13,703 bases of DNA from Planctomycetota bacterium (GTDB lineage Bacteria > Planctomycetota > Planctomycetia > Pirellulales > Pirellulaceae): NCBI GenBank assembly GCA_026692885.1, contig JAPLNJ010000328.1, forward strand, positions 1 to 13,703, given 5' to 3'. The notes below the pieces were generated by a model that had not been told where the DNA came from, made no database searches, and saw nothing but the letters and a program-made list of their open reading frames with translations. Positions 6,659 through 12,669 of the stretch are shown here, piece by piece. The translations under genes were made by a program, and so were the position numbers. Numbering within the stretch: the first letter of the stretch is position 1; each line of letters begins with the position of its first letter.

Positions 6659-6820
6659 ATGGCGGAAGACTGGAATTTACCGGGAGGGGCCAAGAAAAAG
6701 CTGGTGCGAGACGTGCGGCGATTCCTCTCGCACTACGGGATTCGTCCCCAATTCGGAATTTGGCAAGCGACTTGGGCCTGCGCCTTCTTGGAATTACTGA
6801 CGGAAGGGGCGAGCAAGTAA
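6659..6820 (+). CDS. Short ORF downstream of the recombinase, unknown function
   Basis: A 53-aa protein starting MAEDWNLPGGAKKKLVRDVR and ending TEGASK. It is rich in Trp and aromatic residues (WNLP, FGIWQATWACAFLELL) with a basic helix near the N-terminus, suggesting a small helical protein that could bind DNA or a partner. AGGA at 6647-6650 lies eight bases before the ATG. It follows the recombinase stop by 41 bp on the same strand, so it may be an accessory gene of that element. It is not a recognised excisionase. Coding status rests on the ribosome binding site, the position and a protein-like composition. Confidence 0.45.
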   Translation: MAEDWNLPGGAKKKLVRDVRRFLSHYGIRPQFGIWQATWACAFLELLTEGASK

Positions 6821-6990
6821 GCCCGCCGACATAGTCGTTGCAGCCACCGGCACAGGATCATCCCCAACCGCAGGAGCTATATATGACGCGACAAGTTGAG
6901 CGCCTTGATCGTTGCCCGATAGCGACTATTTCCATGCAAATGCAATACTTAGCACTGTCACTTTCGCGGAAACGTCGGGCCGTAGTGCCC

Positions 6991-7500
6991 CTATTCGTCC
7001 ATCCATGCCCGCAGGATTTTCGTTGCCCGACTCAATCGCTTGCGGACGGTGTGCCACTCAAGTTCGAGATACTCCGCAATTTCTATCGGTGAAAGTCCGG
7101 CCAGGGCCAGTTCAACCACAACTCGATATGGTTCTCTAAGAGCGGCGACTTTCGCCAAGAGGTTCTCTCGTTGCTTGTCATCGAGTTGTTCCCTCGGTTC
7201 CTTCGCGCCGAGGGCGATCGAGTCAACGGAGAAACTCGAAGCCCTCGCTCTTCTAAGTTGCTCTCGCGCGATGTTCGTCAGAACAGATTTCATCCACGCG
7301 AGAAAATGTCCATCCGACGCGAAGGATAGCGGCTCGCGCTCGGATATTTCGTAGACGCGCATAATTGCAGACTGGGCGAGGTCTTCAGCTTCGTTTCTTG
7401 TCAACGGTCCGTACTTCTGTGCCGTTGACACAGCTATCCTGTTGATCCCCGCGAGATTCCGCTCGATGAGGTTCCAAATAGTCTCGCCGTCGCTGCTCAT
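6991..7500 (-). CDS. ECF-type RNA polymerase sigma factor
   Basis: A 169-aa sigma-70 family protein of the extracytoplasmic-function group. Sigma region 2 covers about residues 15-85 (EAEDLAQSAIMRVYE, then FLAWMKSVLTNIAREQLRR), which contacts core polymerase and the -10 element. Region 4 covers about 112-166 (LREPYRVVVELALAGLSPIEIAEYL as the helix-turn-helix lead, then HTVRKRLSRA), which reads the -35 element. Length is normal for the group. The ATG at 7500 overlaps the stop of the 81-aa gene by ATGA, so translation is probably coupled. No anti-sigma factor with a membrane segment or zinc-binding motif is visible in the window. The 81-aa protein is the only candidate partner. Which promoters it drives cannot be read here. 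Confidence 0.88.
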   Translation of the reverse strand: MSSDGETIWNLIERNLAGINRIAVSTAQKYGPLTRNEAEDLAQSAIMRVYEISEREPLSFASDGHFLAWMKSVLTNIAREQLRRARASSFSVDSIALGAKEPREQLDDKQRENLLAKVAALREPYRVVVELALAGLSPIEIAEYLELEWHTVRKRLSRATKILRAWMDE

Positions 7501-7742
7501 TCTCGGCTGTCGCTTCGTTCGTGGTATAGCTTGTAGAGCTTTGTAACCAGTTCCTCAACCACACAGCGGACCAACCGACGCTCCTCCTCCTCGCTGAGAG
7601 CGACCTGCCCATCCACAAATGAGAGGGCACTCTCAAAGTACATATCCTCAGCCAGATCCCAGATTCTCTGTGGGTCGTCAACGCGACTCAGATCGATCCC
7701 TGCTCTGTCGATTATGTCGTCGAACAATTCATCAGTGAGCAT
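7497..7742 (-). CDS. Small acidic protein coupled to the sigma factor
   Basis: An 81-aa acidic, helical protein starting MLTDELFDDIIDRAGIDL. The middle is LAEDMYFESALSFVDG, followed by LSEEEERRLVRCVVEELVTKLYKL. No signal peptide or membrane segment is present. The start at 7742 has a strong GGAGAGG just upstream. The gene overlaps the sigma factor start by four bases (ATGA), the arrangement expected when two proteins are needed together. It might be an anti-sigma factor or sigma chaperone of a new type, but nothing in the sequence proves this. An intrinsic terminator lies immediately upstream, inside the leader, so expression is probably conditional or driven from within the preceding gene. 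Confidence 0.7.
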   Translation of the reverse strand: MLTDELFDDIIDRAGIDLSRVDDPQRIWDLAEDMYFESALSFVDGQVALSEEEERRLVRCVVEELVTKLYKLYHERSDSRE

Positions 7743-7790
7743 GACCTCTCCTTTCCAAAAAGAAACGGGCCAGCCGAGAGACTAGCCCGT
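7743..7790 (-). terminator. Intrinsic terminator fused to the ribosome binding site of the 81-aa gene
   Basis: On the reverse strand a 9-bp stem (ACGGGCTAG / CTGGCCCGT, one G-T pair) with an 8-nt loop spans 7765-7790. It is followed by TTTCTTTTT, a classic terminator for the 96-aa gene, which stops at 7795. The T-tract runs directly into AAAGGAGAGG, the Shine-Dalgarno of the next gene. The loop (TCTCTCGG) can form about six pairs with GAGAGG of that Shine-Dalgarno, so the structure could also control translation. The terminator is clear; the pairing is inference. Confidence 0.8.
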
Positions 7791-7794
7791 CATA

Positions 7795-8085
7795 CTAGGC
7801 GAATACGCGGCGAGCGGCTTTTTTGGCCCTAGCGTTGGCGAAGTCCAGCACGTCCGCCCATCCGCGCATGAACTCTACTTCAACAGCGCCCTGAAGTTCC
7901 TCCTTCTCCTCCTCCGACAGTCTTTCCCGCACGCGGGTTTTCAGGCCCGCGACAAACGCGTTTCCGAGCTTGACCAGAGAGACAAATCGCTCATCAGTCT
8001 GGTTCTCGACTAGGAACTTCTCCGCCGCTGCGGGACTTGACTTCCGAAGCTCCCGGTACTTTAGCAAACGTTCTCGCGTGGTCAT
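7795..8085 (-). CDS. Small helical protein of unknown function
   Basis: A 96-aa charged, mostly helical protein starting MTTRERLLKYRELRKSSPAAAE, with ERLSEEEKEELQGAVEVEFMRGW in the middle and a basic tail (NARAKKAARRVFA). No known domain is recognised. It has no membrane segment or signal peptide. The ATG at 8085 has AGGAG eight bases upstream. The stop is followed within five bases by an intrinsic terminator, so it may be a separate transcript from the 81-aa gene and sigma factor 52 bp downstream. Leader read-through could still couple the three. The compact head-to-tail cluster suggests a shared role. Confidence 0.65.
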   Translation of the reverse strand: MTTRERLLKYRELRKSSPAAAEKFLVENQTDERFVSLVKLGNAFVAGLKTRVRERLSEEEKEELQGAVEVEFMRGWADVLDFANARAKKAARRVFA

Positions 8086-8582
8086 GTGGTGGTCTCCTGT
8101 GCAAATCAGATGAACTTGTTCCTCACAACTACAATGACGCCAAGCTCATCTCTGTGACAGAAATATTCGGAGTTTTTCTTGGATCGCACGTAAGTACCTT
8201 GCAGGCAATGACTTGCAGTTCGCGAACACCCCCCCTCTCTGCCATTCAGATGCGGATACGCGACAGTTCCCTGGAAATGTAAATGACGGGGACGGGCGTT
8301 ATTCGAGAAAGGAACGAACAGCCATGTTGAACTGTCGGGTCGGAACAGCCTCTCCTTGCCAGCAGAAACGTGGCCCAGTGCTCATCGCCTCTCGGCTCGA
8401 CGCTAAACAGGGCTTGGTCACCGGGAATCCAGACCTCGTGCGGCAGCGCCGTGAAAGGTTGGACGCCGTGATGGCTCCGCTCAGTCGGTAATCGGGACGC
8501 GGGGCCGGATCGGTCGCATCAGCAGTCCATGACGGCCACCGCCCCCGCCGACAGGACACCAGCGATTCGAACGGCGAGGGGG
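8086..8582. other. Long intergenic region with no convincing gene
   Basis: About 500 bp separate two reverse-strand units. The upstream region of the 96-aa gene should hold its promoter, but I see no consensus -10/-35 pair. A forward 55-codon ORF at 8324-8491 (MLNCRVG at its start, AAAGGAAC upstream) is possible, but its composition is unremarkable and its confidence low. No repeat, tRNA or terminator was found here. Confidence 0.5.
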
Positions 8583-9485
8583 TCAATCTCGCCGCCCGGC
8601 AGAAGTCCGGCCGTCGCAAAAATTGTAATTCAGAAACTTCTGACGAAACCTGCCGGGGCTGGGCCACCAGATACCAGCAACAGTTTCGAGATCTTGGAAC
8701 CGGCAGTGGTACATCCGGATGTCGTCATTGGTGACGGGTGCGACGACTCGTGCCTCCCTCTGCGTCTGTTTCGTCGTCCGGCGCGCCCGGCGTTCCGCTG
8801 TGATGATGTCGATGGTTCTCCCGTTGCAGCTTTTCGGCAGGTGTGTAATAGCTTCGACGGCCCGCGCGGCTTCCCTTGGCGAATTGGCGACGATGGTTCG
8901 GCCACCGTGCTTGATCCTGATGGGACCGGCTTCCCCATCGACCGAAACCACCCCTACGTGTTCAGCCTTCTTCGGACAGAGTTTCATCGCCCGGTAGACT
9001 TCCACGATGGGAAGTTCCTTGATCATTTCGGGCTTCTCATACGACTGGTATAGCCGTATTGCTCTCCAGACGGTGGCGCGGCTGATCTGCTGTTGACGCT
9101 GCCAGCCGGTCCACTCCCGCTTGGTTTTCAACCGAGCCTTCAACACGTGCAAGGCGTACCCCACCCACCACCGCTCGTAGGCCGTCTGCCGGACTAGGCG
9201 GTAGCCAAATGCTTTTCGCCCCTTAATGTAGTAGTTGTCGCAATCAATGACTTCGGCAGAAATCAAAGCGGCTTTTATGCGATTCAGCACCCGATCGGGG
9301 ATCACTTTTCGGAGATAGTCCCACTTCAGCGGTACGTAACCTTCGGCCCTCACGTGGCGTTGGACTCTCCCCCAGACAATTCGGTGAACGAAATAGCGGG
9401 CACAGTCAGCGTATTCAGTGAGGTCGGCGGGAAGCACGCGGGCGGCGTCGAAATTCTCTGGGCTATAAATGGATACCGGTTTCAC
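8583..9485 (-). CDS. Winged-helix protein, possibly mobile-element replication related
   Basis: A 300-aa basic protein. The GTG at 9485 is chosen because ACGGAGG sits seven bases upstream; the frame is open to 9545 but lacks a comparable signal there. Residues about 25-95 contain YVPLKWDYLRKVIPDRVLNR, then a segment ending in VIDCDNYYIKGRKAFGYRL. This reads as a winged helix whose wing resembles a motif found in phage and plasmid replication or DNA-binding proteins (a loose match from memory). A second helix-turn-helix-like stretch, QQQISRATVWRAIRLY, follows at about residues 128-143. The rest is unrecognised, with basic segments (ERRARRTTKQTQREARVV). It follows the 324-aa gene on the same strand, 258 bp downstream. 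It is probably DNA-binding; the specific role is unknown. Confidence 0.6.
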   Translation of the reverse strand: MKPVSIYSPENFDAARVLPADLTEYADCARYFVHRIVWGRVQRHVRAEGYVPLKWDYLRKVIPDRVLNRIKAALISAEVIDCDNYYIKGRKAFGYRLVRQTAYERWWVGYALHVLKARLKTKREWTGWQRQQQISRATVWRAIRLYQSYEKPEMIKELPIVEVYRAMKLCPKKAEHVGVVSVDGEAGPIRIKHGGRTIVANSPREAARAVEAITHLPKSCNGRTIDIITAERRARRTTKQTQREARVVAPVTNDDIRMYHCRFQDLETVAGIWWPSPGRFRQKFLNYNFCDGRTSAGRRD

Positions 9486-9529
9486 GACTGGACCTCCGTT
9501 TCTACCACCTTTCGGCGTGCCGACTGAAG

Positions 9530-9577
9530 TGCAATTGAACTGCAATTACACTGGGCTGCCTACAACGTAATTGTACG
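9530..9577. repeat. Phased TGCAATT direct repeats and an adjacent inverted repeat
   Basis: TGCAATT occurs at 9530-9536 and 9541-9547, 11 bp apart. TACAA-CGTAA-TTGTA forms a short inverted repeat about 13 bp further on. They lie about 45-90 bp upstream of the GTG start of the winged-helix gene, where an operator or iteron-like binding site would be expected. The repeats are short, so chance is not excluded. Confidence 0.35.
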
Positions 9578-9688
9578 GAGCAGAACAGGAGACCATAGTC
9601 GCGATGCGCAGCGGTTTTTCCGCACAGGCGGACTCTCTGAGCGATCGAGACAAAGAAGCGTGCCCAGACCGTTGTTGGAGAAGATGTG

Positions 9689-9722
9689 CGTCAGCAGAGG
9701 AGGAAGGACTTTCTGGCTGACG
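9689..9722. repeat. Hairpin after the 324-aa gene
   Basis: CGTCAGC at 9689-9695 and GCTGACG at 9716-9722 form a perfect 7-bp stem that can be extended by AGA/TCT across a bulged G. It lies 21 bp beyond the reverse-strand stop at 9744. There is no T-tract, so it may act as a processing site or a factor-dependent terminator rather than an intrinsic one. Confidence 0.35.
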
Positions 9723-9743
9723 TTTAGATGGCACTGACTTCGG

Positions 9744-10718
9744 TCATGACTCATTCGCTTCAATCCGCTGCCTGATGCAGCGTCCATTGTGTTCGGCCGT
9801 AAAGACTATCTTGGGCCAACCTTCAATGCCTGCGTTGAGGTTGATTACCGCGTCTCTGGCGCTGCCACCGTTGTGACCAAGCTCGGCTGGTGTGTCGATA
9901 TCGTCCGGCCAGCCCTGTTCTTCAAACTCGTTCACGATCTTAAATTGTGATTTCGCGTTCGATGAAAGAGTCTTTAGGAGTCGTCCGCCCAACATGAGAC
10001 GACCGCCGAACTTTCTTCCTCGCATAAACCTTGGCCTCTTGTCGGGGGAGCGGTGGAAAATTCGCGCCATTTCGGCTCTAAGTCCACTGGTCACGATTTC
10101 TGCGGGTTCCACTCTGGTGATTCGTGGGTTCGCGAAGACGCACGCCAGTTGCCAGGGTGCAAGGTGGATCTTCGATGAGAAACTTCGCAGGAATCGCGTC
10201 TGGTAGGGTTCCAGGAACATCTGTAACGCGGCGCTCGATATGGCGAACGGGTTATGTGTGTATCGATACACGCGGTAATATGGTTCAAGATCATCTGGGA
10301 TTTTGTCAAGGTATACCACGGCCGGGCCGAGCTTATGCTCGAAACCCGCTGCTGGACAGCGAAGCGTCATTTGGTACAGCACCTTCAACCACCCGCCGTA
10401 GCTGCCCTTGGCGTCAAGATCCGGGTCCGTAGCGCGGAGCCAGCCGTAGATGTCACGGCCAATCTCCTGAAACGTTTCATACGCCGCAACGGGTCCCTCA
10501 AAGCAAGCGACGGGTTCGTCGGTCAAATACTCGCACTCCAACCGCCGAGAGCGGCGAGCGGGGAGCAGTGCTTCAACAATCCCATTCAGCCGCGTCGCGT
10601 TGATCCTCTTGCGAGGAAAGATGTCAAGCAGGCACAGTCGAAGGCGTGGGTGCTTGGATCGCGCGTCCCGGCACCGTTCGTGTAGCTCGACGGCCAGTTC
10701 TCTCCACGTTTTTCCCAT
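9744..10718 (-). CDS. Basic protein of unknown function, possibly 5'-truncated
   Basis: A 324-aa Arg-rich protein starting MGKTWRELAVELHERCRDAR and ending RIEANES. It has no membrane segment or signal peptide. The C-terminal third has a basic linker (RFMRGRKFGGRLMLGGRLLKTL). After it, FKIVNEFEEQGWP, then ARDAVINLNAG, recall a domain I associate with hypothetical planctomycete proteins; that recollection is weak. The ATG at 10718 has no Shine-Dalgarno, and similarity to a radical SAM gene on the opposite strand starts about 20 bp upstream. The true N-terminus may therefore have been lost at a junction there. It is followed by the winged-helix gene, so the two may act together on DNA, but no function can be stated. 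Confidence 0.55.
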   Translation of the reverse strand: MGKTWRELAVELHERCRDARSKHPRLRLCLLDIFPRKRINATRLNGIVEALLPARRSRRLECEYLTDEPVACFEGPVAAYETFQEIGRDIYGWLRATDPDLDAKGSYGGWLKVLYQMTLRCPAAGFEHKLGPAVVYLDKIPDDLEPYYRVYRYTHNPFAISSAALQMFLEPYQTRFLRSFSSKIHLAPWQLACVFANPRITRVEPAEIVTSGLRAEMARIFHRSPDKRPRFMRGRKFGGRLMLGGRLLKTLSSNAKSQFKIVNEFEEQGWPDDIDTPAELGHNGGSARDAVINLNAGIEGWPKIVFTAEHNGRCIRQRIEANES

Positions 10719-10735
10719 TGGTTGTGCCGGCCGCG

Positions 10736-11068
10736 CCGGTACACCTATCCAACAGCACGGATCTATTTCAACCCCTTGAAGCCGTGGCCGGGGACGCGCG
10801 TTTTGCGATGGAACAGATCCTGCGTTATCGTCACCGTTTCACGTCGGTGGTGATTCTGACGAAGAATCCCAGCCACGCAGCAAAGCCGGACTACCTGGAA
10901 CTGCTCCAGAAGCTGAACGAACTGCCCGCAGGTCATGCTAGCCACGATGCCTTCACGGAAGTGCTCAAGGATCGTCAGCAACGGCAGCCCTCGCGGGCCG
11001 CCCACGAGACGATCACCCTGCAGAAGTTGATCGGCGGCGCGTACGGCATCCCCGTTCAAGCCGCCTGA
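10736..11068 (+). pseudogene. Fragment of an SPL-type radical SAM gene
   Basis: The frame reads PVHLSNSTDLFQPLE, then ARFAMEQILRYRHRF, VVILTKNP and LELLQKLNELPAGH. These are characteristic of spore-photoproduct-lyase-like radical SAM proteins just after the iron-sulphur cluster motif. The Cys-x3-Cys-x2-Cys motif that should precede it is absent, and upstream sequence belongs to the opposing 324-aa gene. After about position 10960 the residues no longer fit the family, and the frame stops at 11068, where roughly a further 150 residues would be expected. It is an internal remnant. The frame runs leftward without a believable start, so the call rests on family recollection of these motifs. Confidence 0.55.
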
Positions 11069-11096
11069 ATGACTTTCGTTTTCCTGGGAGCAGCAC

Positions 11097-11126
11097 GCCC
11101 CTTCCACCGCGTGGAAGGGGCTTTTT
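11097..11126 (+). terminator. Strong intrinsic terminator
   Basis: An 11-bp perfect stem (GCCCCTTCCAC at 11097-11107, GTGGAAGGGGC at 11111-11121) with a 3-nt loop is followed by TTTTT. It lies 28 bp after the stop at 11068 and insulates the downstream regulator-ATPase-protease operon from leftward transcription. It also suggests that the fragment's 3' end comes from a real gene. Confidence 0.9.
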
Positions 11127-11261
11127 GCGGTGGGATTGCCACCGTTGGGTGGAGTTGGGCGGAGCAATCGCGCGGTCATTGTTGTCTGGTTCCAGGTGGA
11201 CTCCCGCCCCGGTTGCCAAACACCAGCTTTTCCGATCAAGTGATCCACTCTGGGAGTGGGC

Positions 11262-11321
11262 TTGATTTCCGAGAACCGGTCGCGGATGATTAACCATCAA
11301 GTCTATCACTGTCCGATAGAC
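11262..11321 (+). promoter_or_regulatory. Probable promoter and palindromic operator of the regulator-ATPase-protease operon
   Basis: GTCTATC at 11301-11307 and GATAGAC at 11315-11321 form a perfect 7-bp inverted repeat with a 7-bp centre, ending 27 bp before the regulator start. A weak promoter (TTGATT at 11262, 17 bp, GATGAT at 11285) would place the start of transcription next to it. A dimeric repressor bound there would block transcription. The palindrome is certain; the promoter is tentative. Confidence 0.55.
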
Positions 11322-11348
11322 AAACTGAGGTTGTGCGGGAGCGGAAAA

Positions 11349-11636
11349 ATGCTCTACCAGCGTTCGTTCGAGATCGAGCATCGACTTGAGACTGTCCTCG
11401 ACTTGATTCGCACGGGGCAGTACTCGACGCCGATGCTTGCGCAGCAACTAGGGGTGTCGATCCCGACGGTATCACGTTACGTCAGCGCGTTGCGGCAACG
11501 GGGTTACGACATCTGCGCCGAGCGAATCGGTAATGGCTGGCGATACTCACTGGAAAAGATCGGGACGACCAGTGGACGAGTTAGCGCCCGGGCGGTGGCC
11601 GCTGCCTCCGTCTGCGGTTCAGTAGGTAGTCCGTGA
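11349..11636 (+). CDS. Small winged-helix transcriptional regulator
   Basis: A 95-aa protein starting MLYQRSFEIEHRLETVLDLI. A helix-turn-helix of the HTH_11/DeoR type follows (about residues 23-55: YSTPMLAQQLGVSIPTVSRY with recognition helix VSALRQRGYD) and a wing (AERIGNGWRYSLE). Only a short Ala/Ser/Arg tail comes after, so there is no ligand domain of the WYL kind that often accompanies this N-terminus. The ATG at 11349 has GGAG eight bases upstream and is where similarity begins; the frame is open from 11256. It probably binds the palindrome at 11301-11321 and represses its own operon. The ATPase gene starts 22 bp downstream, so co-transcription is expected. Confidence 0.75.
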   Translation: MLYQRSFEIEHRLETVLDLIRTGQYSTPMLAQQLGVSIPTVSRYVSALRQRGYDICAERIGNGWRYSLEKIGTTSGRVSARAVAAASVCGSVGSP

Positions 11637-11658
11637 CAACCACTATGTGGAGCATGCC

Positions 11659-12666
11659 GTGAACGCCGACATTGTGAAACGCATCGTCCGAGCCATTGCC
11701 GACGGGGCCCAAACAGACCTGGAACGCCTTGCTCGGAAAGTAGTCGATGAGGAACGCAAAACCGGACACACGAAGCTGGCGGAACAGCTTGAATCGATCT
11801 TGAACCGTCCGCGTCCGGCGAGGAAAGGGGAAGCGGCACGCACCGACAGCGAACGCAACCTCAAGGAGCTTCCCGTCAGCCGTCGGCACGGCGACCTGCT
11901 GGCAACCCTCATCCCGAGGGATGCGTTGGAGCATCACATGGTGCTGCCAACCGCCACCGAGGAACGTTTCGCGAGGATCGAGCGGGAGTACGCCGCGCGA
12001 GAGCGATTGGGCGCCTACGGGCTCCGTCCGCGCAAGACAATTTTGCTGTACGGCCTGCCGGGATGCGGCAAGTCGCTTGGCGCGAAACGGCTCGCTTGGA
12101 ACACGGGGCTTCCCTTGATCAAAGTCCGTTTCGACGCCCTGATTTCTTCGTATTTTGGTGAGTCAGCCACGAATCTTCGGTCCGTGTTCATGGCGGCCAA
12201 GGAACGGCCGTGCGTGCTCCTTCTGGATGAGTGCGACTTCATTGCCCGGTCCAGGAGCAACACGAAAGACATCGGCGAGGCCTCGCGCATCGTCAACTCG
12301 CTTCTGCAGCTTATGGAGGAGTACGACGCGCCGGGTCTGCTGGTCGCGACGACGAACGTCGAATCGTCCTTGGATAAGGCGATGTTCCGGCGCTTCGACG
12401 ACGTATTCCAAGTTCCACCGCCGGGCTCGGCAGAAGTTGAGAAGCTCCTGAACATGACGCTCTCGGCGGTACAACTAGCCGCACGGATCAACTGGAACTC
12501 GATCGTGGAGGCATTGTCGGGGGCGTCCGCCGCTACGGTCGTGAAAGCTGCCCAGGATGCTGCGAAAGCAGCGGTGCTGGGCGGCAACAAGATCGTCACG
12601 GAGACGCATCTGAAGGACGCTGTGGCAGACCTTAAGCGGGCTGATAGCCATGAACACGGCGAGTGA
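11659..12666 (+). CDS. ietA: AAA+ ATPase of an IetAS-type module
   Basis: A 335-aa AAA+ ATPase. After a helical N-terminal region (about 1-110), residues 132-139 are Walker A (GLPGCGKS), 187-193 Walker B (LLLDECD) and 230-233 sensor 1 (ATTN). The arginine finger lies in MFRRFDD (about 242-247), and a helical lid follows to the end. The organisation is that of classical single-domain AAA proteins paired with a subtilisin-like protease. In IetAS the ATPase is thought to restrain or direct the protease, and the pair stabilises plasmids and blocks phage. The GTG at 11659 is preferred over that at 11647 because GGAG lies six bases upstream. The stop is 3 bp before the protease start, which indicates an operon. 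The assignment as ietA depends on the neighbouring protease. Confidence 0.8.
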   Translation: MNADIVKRIVRAIADGAQTDLERLARKVVDEERKTGHTKLAEQLESILNRPRPARKGEAARTDSERNLKELPVSRRHGDLLATLIPRDALEHHMVLPTATEERFARIEREYAARERLGAYGLRPRKTILLYGLPGCGKSLGAKRLAWNTGLPLIKVRFDALISSYFGESATNLRSVFMAAKERPCVLLLDECDFIARSRSNTKDIGEASRIVNSLLQLMEEYDAPGLLVATTNVESSLDKAMFRRFDDVFQVPPPGSAEVEKLLNMTLSAVQLAARINWNSIVEALSGASAATVVKAAQDAAKAAVLGGNKIVTETHLKDAVADLKRADSHEHGE

Positions 12667-12669
12667 CAC

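Noticed and set aside
6883..7092. Forward 69-codon ORF with AGGAG before its ATG
   Set aside because: Its second half is antisense to the conserved region 4 of the sigma factor and the first half is not protein-like. The ribosome site is good, so a short peptide is not fully excluded.
8299..8667. Reverse 122-codon open frame between the 96-aa and winged-helix genes
   Set aside because: No ribosome site, Arg/Ser-rich random-looking composition, and partial overlap with the end of the better-supported winged-helix gene.
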